64,000 nt of DNA from Gloeobacter kilaueensis JS1 (GTDB lineage Bacteria; Cyanobacteriota; Cyanobacteriia; Gloeobacterales; Gloeobacteraceae): the NCBI RefSeq assembly GCF_000484535.1, contig NC_022600.1:930001-994000 (forward strand). The letters are read 5' to 3'. Under the pieces are notes generated by a model, which did not search any database, was not told the origin of the DNA, and saw only the letters and a list, made by a program, of their open reading frames with translations. Of this stretch, positions 1-7,559 are shown one piece after another; position 1 is the first letter of the stretch; every line of letters begins with the position of its first letter. A program made the translations under genes and the position numbers.

Positions 1-357
1 GTGCAATACGCAGGGGGCGGCCTGGCAGCAGAATACAGCGCTGACACGCTAATTTATCTGGACGGCAAAGACACGATTGAGGCTAATCCTAATAGCTGGA
101 ATCACAACTTAGCTCTCACTATTGGAATTATCGGTTACGGCAAAGGACGAGCGACCAAAGAGTATTCAGCGAACGCCATTCAAGATGTTTACACCGCTTT
201 TTCTCAAGCGATCAACTTGAATACTGTTGCAGTCTCGATAGAGCCGTCAGAAAGCGAAGTGGATATTTTAAGCAGCGGCAGCGGCAGCGGACAGGCCGTA
301 TTGGTAGCAGTCGTCAGTTTTCAAGTGCAGTACACAAGCGATCCCTGGATTCATTAA
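1..357 (+). CDS. Phage tail terminator-like protein (5' end cut by window edge)
   Basis: The reading frame is open from base 1 and ends at 355-357, so the GTG at position 1 may be an internal codon. At least 118 residues are present. The C-terminal part alternates strand-like hydrophobic stretches and ends in a motif of the type F-x-V-x-Y-x-S-D-P-W, as small tail terminator/completion proteins often do. Its place directly before the tail tube gene is the conserved place for a tail terminator, which caps the tube at the head-proximal end. Family assignment rests mainly on position; only tail-operon membership is secure. Confidence 0.5.
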   Translation: MQYAGGGLAAEYSADTLIYLDGKDTIEANPNSWNHNLALTIGIIGYGKGRATKEYSANAIQDVYTAFSQAINLNTVAVSIEPSESEVDILSSGSGSGQAVLVAVVSFQVQYTSDPWIH

Positions 358-368
358 AGGAGCAACAC

Positions 369-1190
369 ATGGCCATTCAACCGCCAACAACTAGATTCCC
401 CAAAATTCAGGGCCGGGTGCGCTTTGGCAAGCCCAACCCCTCTTATCCTGGTCCTGGTCAGTTGCGCCCAGTGGGCAATTGCGAAACCTGCTCAATCAAC
501 GCCAATCCGAGCACGGAAACGGCGCTGGATTACCAGTACATCCCGCCTGCTATTACCAACATTCCAATCAACGACGCGGGGCTTGAAATCAGCATTGTAA
601 TGAGCAGCATTGTCAAAGAAAACCTTGCAATTTTGGGCAATGGCGTTTCTACTTCTGTCGCCGCTTCGACCGCGCCAAGCGGCGACCCCAATCTGATTGT
701 TCTAGGGCCAGCAATCACCACCTACGAATACGATTACCCTGGTCTTAACCTGTCGAATCTAGTTGTCAAGCTGCGCACGGGCACTTCGCCGACTTTCACG
801 TACACGCTGCTTACGGTAAACAACGATTACCAGGTAGATCTCGACACGGGCGTTATCAAGTTGATTAAAACCGGCCAGCAGGGCACGGCTGTTTTGGTGG
901 CTGGAGCGGCAAGCAACGGCTACGACCTGACTGCGGGCATGACAGAGTTCGACCTCGCAGACAATACCTATTTTGTGTCAATTGCCGGACGAAACATCAC
1001 CGACAACCTTCGGCCCATTCGAGCCGAAATTTACAAGGTAGCCTTTGACCCGGCAAAGATTCTTGAGGTTCTTAATAAGAGCCTTACGAATTTTACTCTT
1101 GTTGGGCGAGTGCTGCCGGATCTGACTCGCAGCTTCACAGACCCTGAAGGCGCTTACTGGAACATCAAGTCAGGACTGGACCTGAGCTAA
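369..1190 (+). CDS. Probable major tail tube protein
   Basis: A 273-residue protein with an AGGAG-type ribosome binding site just upstream, starting 11 bases after the preceding stop. It is rich in Thr, Ser, Asn and Val with predicted beta-rich character and no signal peptide or membrane segment. It has no catalytic motif. Size, composition and position (after the terminator-like gene, before minor proteins, chaperone and tape measure) match a siphovirus tail tube subunit, which polymerises into the hollow tail. It could instead be another beta-rich virion protein. The function is inferred from context rather than a diagnostic motif. Confidence 0.55.
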   Translation: MAIQPPTTRFPKIQGRVRFGKPNPSYPGPGQLRPVGNCETCSINANPSTETALDYQYIPPAITNIPINDAGLEISIVMSSIVKENLAILGNGVSTSVAASTAPSGDPNLIVLGPAITTYEYDYPGLNLSNLVVKLRTGTSPTFTYTLLTVNNDYQVDLDTGVIKLIKTGQQGTAVLVAGAASNGYDLTAGMTEFDLADNTYFVSIAGRNITDNLRPIRAEIYKVAFDPAKILEVLNKSLTNFTLVGRVLPDLTRSFTDPEGAYWNIKSGLDLS

Positions 1191-1192
1191 TC

Positions 1193-1783
1193 ATGGCACT
1201 GGGCGTAGACGTTTTTAGTTCGTTTAGAGAAGCGCTTGAGGCTCAAACAAAAGACCTCGAAGACGGCGCTAAGCGAGTACTTGTGCGAGCAGGCAAGTCG
1301 CTACAGCTTGCCATGCGCGAGCAGTACAAAAGCGTCTTTAAGCGGTCGAATACGCCCCAATCAAAGGGCTTCTTCAACGCCCAGAAAGTCTACGTTCTTG
1401 ACGCGACTGGCACCCTGGGGCCAGCGGTCTACGTGTCGCTTGGACCGCGCAAATTCATCAACGTGTTTGAAGATCCGGCGGTGCTCGAAGCGGCTGGAAA
1501 TTACCTTGTGATCTTGCTTCCTGAAGGGGCGCGCCTGCGTTTTAGGCGAATTACCAAAGGCAACCCCTGGGGTTCTGTCTGGCAAGCAATCAAGAAGTAC
1601 AGCCGGATCATTAAAGTCTCAGACGGCTATCTCATTGTGTACCGCGATACCGGCGGCACCGAGCACGCCATCTACAAGCTGCAAAAAACAGTAAAGACCC
1701 GCAAATTGCTGGACTTTGCTGGGGCAATCAGGGCCACAGAAGCCCAGATGGACACCTTTATCAAGGAGGAATTTGACCTATGA
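1193..1783 (+). CDS. Phage tail-associated protein, DUF6441/HK97-gp10-like
   Basis: A 196-residue protein beginning two bases after the tail tube stop. The N-terminal third is a charged amphipathic helix region. The middle holds a strand-rich segment (about residues 85-105, F-E-D-P then hydrophobic L-V-I-L-L-P-E). The C-terminal part has a basic K-T-V-K-T-R-K-L-L-D segment. This layout resembles small phage morphogenesis proteins of the gp10/DUF6441 kind. The resemblance is by layout, not by a catalytic motif. It ends in a four-base ATGA overlap with the next gene, so it is co-translated with the tail operon. Confidence 0.4.
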   Translation: MALGVDVFSSFREALEAQTKDLEDGAKRVLVRAGKSLQLAMREQYKSVFKRSNTPQSKGFFNAQKVYVLDATGTLGPAVYVSLGPRKFINVFEDPAVLEAAGNYLVILLPEGARLRFRRITKGNPWGSVWQAIKKYSRIIKVSDGYLIVYRDTGGTEHAIYKLQKTVKTRKLLDFAGAIRATEAQMDTFIKEEFDL

Positions 1784-2076
1784 GCGATCAGGAATTGCTG
1801 TTGAGCCTGCTCAGCCGAGATGAGCCCAGGACGCTGCAGCATCTCGATGCCGCCCTGCCCGCCGATCACAGGCTCAAAGACAACACCTTCGCCCTGCGCT
1901 GGGCTCTAAAGAGCCTTGAGCAGCAGAACAAGGTGCTGCAGGTGATGGGCGTGGCAGTGCCCGATGGCAGTTATTTTACCTACGGCTATCTGCCTGCGAT
2001 CGAGCTGCCAGAGCCCGAGCCAGCCGCGCCAGAGCAGGAAGCCACCCACGAGGAGAAACACGATGCAGCTGATTGA
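1780..2076 (+). CDS. Small phage protein of unknown function
   Basis: A 98-residue protein whose ATG overlaps the previous stop (ATGA) and which follows an AAGGAGG-like ribosome binding site. The first 60 residues look helical, with a pattern compatible with a small winged-helix-like fold. The last 30 residues are acidic and proline-rich and probably disordered. I do not recognise a family. It lies among minor tail genes and overlaps the next gene by 14 bases, so it is probably made together with the virion proteins. Confidence 0.6.
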   Translation: MSDQELLLSLLSRDEPRTLQHLDAALPADHRLKDNTFALRWALKSLEQQNKVLQVMGVAVPDGSYFTYGYLPAIELPEPEPAAPEQEATHEEKHDAAD

Positions 2077-2365
2077 TTCGATCGCGGACTGGTTTATCGA
2101 TCGGCTGCTTGCCAAGGCCCGGCCAGTGATCCGGCAGGAACTGGGCACGGCGACCGCCAACATCGCTACCGACGTGCAGAGTGAGTTGGCGCGCACGGCC
2201 AAAAGCCTCTCAGATCAGTGGAGCAGCCAGGCAGAGGCGCTGGCAGAAAAGGCTGACGCGATCGAGTCAAAGCTCGGCGGTGCCGCAGAGAAGATCGACG
2301 CGATTGCAAAGGCCGTCACCAGTCCGCCGTCTGCTCCCGCGCCGTTCAACTGGGGGAAACCATGA
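2063..2365 (+). CDS. Small helical phage protein of unknown function
   Basis: The ATG at 2063 is preceded by an AGGAG site, so it is preferred over an upstream in-frame start at 1964 that lies wholly within the previous gene. The product has 100 residues. Residues 1-25 form an amphipathic helix with basic and aromatic residues; residues 30-85 are a long Ala/Glu/Lys-rich helix likely to form a coiled coil. The end is proline-rich. No family is recognised. A scaffold, hinge or membrane-associated minor role is possible but unsupported. Confidence 0.6.
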   Translation: MQLIDSIADWFIDRLLAKARPVIRQELGTATANIATDVQSELARTAKSLSDQWSSQAEALAEKADAIESKLGGAAEKIDAIAKAVTSPPSAPAPFNWGKP

Positions 2366-2502
2366 ACAACGCAGCGGTCTTGATAGCTGGCGCAGTGCTG
2401 GGCGGCCTTTTCACCGCCTGCTTAATTTTCTATCTACAGGAAAAGCACCGCCGCCGCTACCGCCGCCGATATCACCCTTATTCAACAGGAGCAACAAAGT
2501 GA
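2362..2502 (+). CDS. 46-residue single-span membrane peptide
   Basis: The ATG at 2362 overlaps the preceding stop (ATGA), and the TGA at 2500-2502 overlaps the GTG of the next gene, so this short frame fits exactly into the translationally coupled chain. Residues 4-25 are a hydrophobic Ala/Gly/Leu segment suited to a membrane helix. They are followed by a strongly basic tail with several Arg and Tyr. That makes it an N-out or N-in single-span peptide with a positive-inside tail. Its position in front of an exported phage protein is notable, but no function can be assigned. Confidence 0.6.
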   Translation: MNNAAVLIAGAVLGGLFTACLIFYLQEKHRRRYRRRYHPYSTGATK

Positions 2503-3668
2503 AAGCCCTGAAGCAACACCTCGCCGCTGCCCTCGCCGTTATCCTTCTGCTGCTGCCAACCGCCGTTCAGGCCGCCGATCCTGCGATCAGCGATTTCGCT
2601 CCGGCCAGCGCCGATCCGGGTGCCACGGTGACAATCAACGGCACCAACTTCGGCGGATTGAAATCGATCAGGTTTGGCCCCTCATCGAGCTGCTACGCCC
2701 AGTACTCCGGCGTTACGGCCACCCAGGCAAAGGCTGTGGTGCCTGTGGGCAACTGCTCGGGACAGATCACGCTCCACAATCTGGTGTCTGGCGTCGATGG
2801 CTACGGCACTTCGTCAAGTTCGTTCACCAGCTCGCCGCCGCGCATAGACAGCATGTCGGCCACCAGCGGCCAGCCGCCCAGCGTTGTCAGCGTCACACTC
2901 ACTGGCGTCAACCTGCTGGGCACCGCCAGCGTCTGCTTCGGCGTCAGCGCGATCGGGCACAACTGCGCGCTGTTTACCTCGAACGGAACGACTTCTGTAA
3001 CCGCCCAGATCCCGACTGGTGCCCGGACCGGCCCGATCGCCGTCAACACCTCGATCGGCACCGCCTACAGCCCGACGTTTGCCCTGCCGGACGATCCGAA
3101 AATCCCGGACGAGGCATGGACTCGCTGGGCCTACGTCTCTGCCCCCACGCCTCCGGCTGGCTACACCAGCGCAACACCTTGGGGCGTGGCGGTATTCGAC
3201 ACCCGATCTCCCGCTGGCTCTGCCGGGGTGGTCGAGGTGCAGAATCTCAAGTTGACGTGCGACGTAAATGGCGTTGCGACCACACTTGCGGACTCCGCTA
3301 CCAGCTACCTCGGAGGCGGCCTGTACGAACGCGATCCCTGGTTTGCGAACGCCGAAAGCGACAACCTGCCCATGCCTCTTGCTCAGAACACGAGCACGGC
3401 CAGCTGGTACTTCGCTCCGAATACAGTGAGCGATCGGATCTGGCACTTCTGGGCAGGACGGGCCAATTTCAGCACCAGCGCTTCGGTGAGCAACTGCCAC
3501 GTCTACGGCAAAATGCGCGCCACGGGGCGGGCGCTGGTGCAGCTGGGCTGGGACTGGTGGTCCTCGTCCACGTCCCCCGATCAGGGCTACGGAGCCAACA
3601 ACGTTCAGGGCGCTCAGTCTCCCTGGATATTCGTGAGCCCGAACTGGCAAGAGATCACCTACCCATAA
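2499..3668 (+). CDS. Exported phage protein with two IPT/TIG-like domains
   Basis: The start is taken as GTG 2499, which overlaps the previous TGA and lies after an AGGAG site; the frame extends upstream but only through other genes. The product has 389 residues. Residues 1-25 are a clear signal peptide (basic start, Leu/Ala core, A-x-A cleavage site). Two Ig-like IPT/TIG domains follow at about 27-105 and 108-190, recognisable from the pattern P-x-x-x-x-x-G-x-x-V-T-I-x-G-x-x-F. The rest is a Ser/Thr/Trp-rich extracellular-type region. A Sec signal is unusual inside a tail operon, since tails assemble in the cytoplasm. It may alter the host surface or decorate released particles. Confidence 0.75.
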   Translation: MKALKQHLAAALAVILLLLPTAVQAADPAISDFAPASADPGATVTINGTNFGGLKSIRFGPSSSCYAQYSGVTATQAKAVVPVGNCSGQITLHNLVSGVDGYGTSSSSFTSSPPRIDSMSATSGQPPSVVSVTLTGVNLLGTASVCFGVSAIGHNCALFTSNGTTSVTAQIPTGARTGPIAVNTSIGTAYSPTFALPDDPKIPDEAWTRWAYVSAPTPPAGYTSATPWGVAVFDTRSPAGSAGVVEVQNLKLTCDVNGVATTLADSATSYLGGGLYERDPWFANAESDNLPMPLAQNTSTASWYFAPNTVSDRIWHFWAGRANFSTSASVSNCHVYGKMRATGRALVQLGWDWWSSSTSPDQGYGANNVQGAQSPWIFVSPNWQEITYP

Positions 3669-3680
3669 GGAGCAACGAGA

Positions 3681-4091
3681 GTGAATAACGATCTTGAGAT
3701 TTTGCAGCCCGAGGGCCAGGCGGTCGAAACTGGATCCACCGCCGTCACCGTAAGCGCGCTGGCTTTTGGAAACCTGCGCAAGGCCCTGCAGCTGTGGCAG
3801 GGATACCTCGCCGTGCTCGACACTGCCGGACTGGAGCCTGCGGATCTGGCCCTGCAGCTGGCGGGCCTGGCTGAACCCGATACGATCCTGGCTTTCTGTG
3901 AGCTGTGCCTGAGCGCCGAAGACTACGAAAAGCTGCAGGCCGGATCCGCGATGGACGTGTTTGCCGTGTTTGCTTCAGCGGTTGAGGTGAACGCCGATTT
4001 TTTTACCCAGACCGCGCCGGGCATGGCTCGGCTTTTGGCGAAAACGCTGGCGGTAGGCGGGCCGGGTGGGGCGAGACCGTCGCCCGCCTGA
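3681..4091 (+). CDS. Tail assembly chaperone, short form (gpG-like)
   Basis: A GTG-initiated 136-residue helical protein after an AAGGAG site. Its position immediately before the tape measure gene and its size match lambda gpG-type tail assembly chaperones. These coat the tape measure protein during tail tube polymerisation and are absent from the mature virion. The sequence is Leu/Ala-rich with an acidic N-terminus and no catalytic motif. The 3' end of the frame overlaps a second open frame in the -1 register, as expected for this family, where a minority product (gpGT-like) is made by ribosomal frameshifting. Confidence 0.75.
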   Translation: MNNDLEILQPEGQAVETGSTAVTVSALAFGNLRKALQLWQGYLAVLDTAGLEPADLALQLAGLAEPDTILAFCELCLSAEDYEKLQAGSAMDVFAVFASAVEVNADFFTQTAPGMARLLAKTLAVGGPGGARPSPA

Positions 4092-4294
4092 TCCGAGGCG
4101 GCCATCGCTGGGGTGACATCCAGCGCTACACCCTGGCCCAGGTGCGCCTCTTTGCCTACGAGCAGGCCGCCATCGAGCAGGCCGCCCGAGCCGATCGGGC
4201 CGCAGACGAGCAGGCCGCCATCAGCAGTGTCCTCAGTGCCGACGCCCACCGCCGCTTCATCGCCCACCTCGAAGATCTCTGGAGCCGAGACTGA
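3681..4294 (+). CDS. Tail assembly chaperone, frameshifted long form (gpGT-like)
   Basis: The -1 frame relative to the short form is open from 3986 to the TGA at 4292-4294 and has no good start of its own. It encodes a helical, Ala/Gln/Glu-rich extension containing G-G-H-R-W-G-D and ending L-E-D-L-W-S-R-D. A -1 shift at the T-run 3998-4004 would give a product of about 204 residues. The stop overlaps the ATG of the tape measure gene, the canonical arrangement for the T part of the GT product, which contacts the tail tube protein. Frameshifting itself is inferred. Confidence 0.7.
3998..4004 (+). promoter_or_regulatory. Candidate -1 ribosomal frameshift site (T TTT TTT)
   Basis: Seven consecutive T bases lie in exactly the register X XXY YYZ relative to the chaperone frame (codons TTT 3999-4001 and TTT 4002-4004), inside the 106-base overlap of the two frames. 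Both tRNAs would re-pair perfectly after a one-base backward slip. A second, less canonical candidate is GGGTGGG at 4064-4070, near the end of the zero frame. Confidence 0.55.
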
Positions 4295-6891
4295 TGCCCG
4301 CAAAACAACTCGTAGTCAAGTTCAGCACAGACGGCTTGCCCCAGACGATCACAGAGATCCGCCGGGCGAACACCGAATACGATCAGATTGCAAAGACTCA
4401 GATCCAGGGGCTCGAAAAAGCCAAAATCCGGCTGAAGGAACTGGCCGCCGAGCCGGTGGTAGACCTCGCTGCCGTCAAAAAGCAGACCGCCGCCGTTGAG
4501 GCTGAAGAGCAGCGCCTGGCCCGCACGGTTTCTGCTGCCTTTCGCGAACTGGGCGTGCAATCGGGCGCAGAGATAGAAGGGCTTAAAAACCGGGCTATTG
4601 CCGCCTTTGAGGCGATCCAAAAAAACGGCGTAGCGAGCGCCAAAGAAGTTGAGCGGGCCGAGCTGGCCTTGCAGAAACGGCTCGAAGCGCTGGATGGCCA
4701 GCTGGATCGCACACAGGAAAGCGCGGGGGGATTCGGTAAAATTCTGGGCACTCTTAAAGGAGCTTTTCTAGGCGCTGTGGCAGCCTCTGCCGCCTACGCC
4801 GCGCTGGATATCGCTAAAGAGTTCGTGGCCTCCTCCGCCGCCGCCCAGCAATTGCAGGTGCGCCTGGAGCGCGTCACCGGCAGTCAACAGAATGCGGCCA
4901 AGCAATACAAGGATCTGCAGGCGCTCGCTGACAGGTACGGCCTTGAGATAGATGGCTTGACTCAGGCGTACAACGATCTGCGCCGCTCGACCAACGACGC
5001 CAACATCCCAGCAGAGAAAGCGAATCAGCTATTTCGCGACATCACCCTCGCGGGCCGAGCAGCCGGTATTGAGACTGGCACGCTCAACGGAGCCATCGTG
5101 CAGCTGGGCCAGGGCCTGGGTAGCGGCGTGCTGAGGGGCGATGAATTTAACTCAGTGATCGAGTCTGGCCTGATTCCTCTATCTGCTTTTGCCCAGGCAC
5201 TGGGCACCACCAACGAACAGGTGCGCAAGTCGGCGGAAGGCGGCAAGATCACCACTGCTGTGATTCTCGAAGCGGCGCGGATCACTGGGGAGAAAGCAGC
5301 CCCAGCAGCCGAGGAAGCGGGCAAGAAGGCGGAGGGCGCGTTCAACCGGTGGGGGAATGCTGTAAAGCGGCTCCGAGATGCCTTTGCCCAGCCGGGCGGG
5401 CTGCTTGACATCCTCACCCAAGTAATCAACAAATCAGCCGAGGCGCTCACCGCAGCGCAAAAAGCAGTAGAGCAGGGCACCGATAAAACGCCACCGGCTT
5501 TCTCCAATCCCACGGCTATCCCCACCTATCAGCCCAACCCTTCAAAGATCAATCTGCCTCGAATCGTTCCTCCGCCTGCGGCGTTTCTGCAGCGCGGATT
5601 TGAAGCCCAAAAGGAGCTGCCTTCGTTCCTGGGCACGCTGACGCCCTTGCCGCCCGCGCCTGCAAACGCCCTTGCCGAATCGCAGAAATTCTCGAAGGAA
5701 CTGGACGAGCTGCAGGACAAGCTCAAGAAGTACCGCGACGGAACCCTTGCCGCTACCCAGGCGGAAGTGCTGGGCTGGCAACAGCGGATCAAGGCGCTGA
5801 ACGAATATTTTGACCCACTGGGCAAGCTCGAAGACCAGCAGCGCAAAGCTGAGGAGGCGGCCAAAAAAGCAACTGAGGCGCAGAAGAAGCAAGCGAACGA
5901 GACCGCCCGCGCCGCCGAATCGGTCTACAACGATGTGGTGAGGCTCAGCCGCGAGCTGGAGGCCCAAGAGAGCAAGCAATTCTATAAAGAGCTGGGAGCG
6001 GCGCTCGAAGTCGTAAATAAAGAATTAGAACGCCAGGACGAACTTGCAAGAAAGCTCCAGCCTGGCGGCAGTGGTGGCTATAAAGCCATCTTCGGCGACA
6101 GCACGACCGACGTAGGCGCGTACAGCCAGTTCGGCAACTTCTTTGCTCCCGCTGTGCAACCCGCCAAACAGGCGGCGGACACCCTGGATCTGGTGAAGGC
6201 CCAGACGGACCTGGCCCGCGAATCTTTCGATCGCTTCTCAGAATCGCTTGTAAAAGGCGGCGACGCCTTTGGCTCCTTCGCCCAAGCGGTGATCAAAGGG
6301 CTTCAGCAGATAGCAGCCCAGGAGTTATCGAAGTACCTCTTCAAATCCTTCTTGGGCCTGACCGGGCTGGGCGGCGGATTTACAGGTGCCTCTGGCAGCA
6401 GCGAGCTGGGGAGCTTCGCGGGCATCACTCCCACTGCGTTTGCTGGCTTGGGCTCTGTGCCCGCGACGGCTCTACCGGCAGCCGACTCGATCCCGAGCAT
6501 TTTCACCTCGCCCGCTGGCGGGCTTGATTTCTCAGGAGCAACTTTCCTGGGCGGCCTCAAAGCCGGCGGCTATATCCAGCACAAGGCCAGCGGAGGGCTT
6601 TTCAGCGGGCCAGGCACGGGCACCAGCGACTCAATACCGGCCTACGTGAGCAACGGAGAGTACCTGCTCCCCGCAGACACCACCAGGCGGCTCAGCGTCC
6701 GCGCTCTCGATCGGCTGAGGGCCGGAGAAAGCGGGGCGAGCGTGTTCGCGGGCGGAGCTGGCGGCGGCGGCGATATCAACGTCTACCAGACGATCAACAC
6801 CCCCGACGCCAACAGCTTCCGCAAATCTCGAAGCCAGATTGCCCGCGAGCAGGCTATCGACCTCGACAGGGCCAAGAGGAGGAACGGATGA
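4294..6891 (+). CDS. Phage tail tape measure protein
   Basis: An 865-residue protein whose ATG overlaps the frameshift-product stop (TGATG). Residues 1-140 are long charged helices, residues about 150-180 a hydrophobic Ala/Gly segment, and residues about 190-330 match the conserved tape-measure core (GQGLGSG, G-D-E-F-N, motif around the sliding-clamp-like helices). Another coiled-coil stretch follows at about 465-590, then a Gly-rich C-terminus containing the S-x-x-G-E-Y-L-x-P-A pattern common in these proteins. It sets tail length; at roughly 1.5 angstrom per residue the tail would be near 130 nm. It ends in a four-base overlap with the DUF2460 gene. Confidence 0.93.
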   Translation: MPAKQLVVKFSTDGLPQTITEIRRANTEYDQIAKTQIQGLEKAKIRLKELAAEPVVDLAAVKKQTAAVEAEEQRLARTVSAAFRELGVQSGAEIEGLKNRAIAAFEAIQKNGVASAKEVERAELALQKRLEALDGQLDRTQESAGGFGKILGTLKGAFLGAVAASAAYAALDIAKEFVASSAAAQQLQVRLERVTGSQQNAAKQYKDLQALADRYGLEIDGLTQAYNDLRRSTNDANIPAEKANQLFRDITLAGRAAGIETGTLNGAIVQLGQGLGSGVLRGDEFNSVIESGLIPLSAFAQALGTTNEQVRKSAEGGKITTAVILEAARITGEKAAPAAEEAGKKAEGAFNRWGNAVKRLRDAFAQPGGLLDILTQVINKSAEALTAAQKAVEQGTDKTPPAFSNPTAIPTYQPNPSKINLPRIVPPPAAFLQRGFEAQKELPSFLGTLTPLPPAPANALAESQKFSKELDELQDKLKKYRDGTLAATQAEVLGWQQRIKALNEYFDPLGKLEDQQRKAEEAAKKATEAQKKQANETARAAESVYNDVVRLSRELEAQESKQFYKELGAALEVVNKELERQDELARKLQPGGSGGYKAIFGDSTTDVGAYSQFGNFFAPAVQPAKQAADTLDLVKAQTDLARESFDRFSESLVKGGDAFGSFAQAVIKGLQQIAAQELSKYLFKSFLGLTGLGGGFTGASGSSELGSFAGITPTAFAGLGSVPATALPAADSIPSIFTSPAGGLDFSGATFLGGLKAGGYIQHKASGGLFSGPGTGTSDSIPAYVSNGEYLLPADTTRRLSVRALDRLRAGESGASVFAGGAGGGGDINVYQTINTPDANSFRKSRSQIAREQAIDLDRAKRRNG

Positions 6892-7559
6892 CGACGGCGA
6901 GCTTCTTAGAGATCCGGCTGGAATTTTGGGGCGAGAACGGAGCGCAGGCCGGACCCGCCTTCAACACTTCGATTCTTGAGCGCGGCAATGGCTACGAGAA
7001 GCGCAACGCGAACTGGAGCGCCCCAAGACGATCTTTCTCAACCGGCGACCGCACGCAGAACTACTCCTGGCTTGAGTACCTGATCAACTTTCAGGTGATG
7101 ACTAAAGGCGCTGCCAGAGGATTTCGTTTCAGGGATCCGAGTGACTTCGACGTAACAAACGGTTTTAGAAATTCTGCTCAAACCGGTTTTCAGACGCGAG
7201 GCACGACCAACGCCAACGGCAACGGCAGCAACAAAGTATTTCAGCTGCAAAAGTCCTACGCCAATCCAATCGAAACGAACAATCGTGCCATCAAAAAGCC
7301 AGTCCAAGGCACCGTTCACATCTTTGTAAACGGCACCGAGAGCACCGCCTGGACGCTCGACTACACCACGGGCCTTGTGACTTTCAACGCGGCTCCGAGC
7401 AATGGCGCAGTAGTGAACTGGGCGGGACAATTCGACGTGCCTGTGCGCTTTGAGAACGACGATCTGATACAGGTGCTGCGTACTCAGCCACCGGATCGCG
7501 CTGTTGCCAAAACGACGTGGTTCTTCACACCGGCAAAGTTTCGCGAGATCCGGCTGTGA
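6888..7559 (+). CDS. DUF2460 distal tail protein (GTA g12-like)
   Basis: A 223-residue protein with ATGA overlap to the tape measure gene. The N-terminal pattern (F-x-E-I-R, then R-R-S-F and a Y-x-x-L-x-x-F-Q segment followed by A-R-G-F-R-F-R-D) is typical of DUF2460 proteins. In alphaproteobacterial gene transfer agents the corresponding gene, g12, encodes the distal tail protein. The C-terminus carries the usual F-x-V-P-V-R-F-x-x-D-x-L pattern. The next gene begins with a GTG overlapping this stop. Confidence 0.85.
   Translation: MTTASFLEIRLEFWGENGAQAGPAFNTSILERGNGYEKRNANWSAPRRSFSTGDRTQNYSWLEYLINFQVMTKGAARGFRFRDPSDFDVTNGFRNSAQTGFQTRGTTNANGNGSNKVFQLQKSYANPIETNNRAIKKPVQGTVHIFVNGTESTAWTLDYTTGLVTFNAAPSNGAVVNWAGQFDVPVRFENDDLIQVLRTQPPDRAVAKTTWFFTPAKFREIRL

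Noticed and set aside
2814-3650. 278-residue minus-strand frame
   Set aside because: It is opposite the IPT/TIG protein, which has a signal peptide, ribosome binding site and coupling to its neighbours.
4064-4070. GGGTGGG as the main frameshift site
   Set aside because: The A-site codon would re-pair poorly after a -1 slip (GGG to TGG). It is kept only as an alternative to the T-run at 3998-4004.
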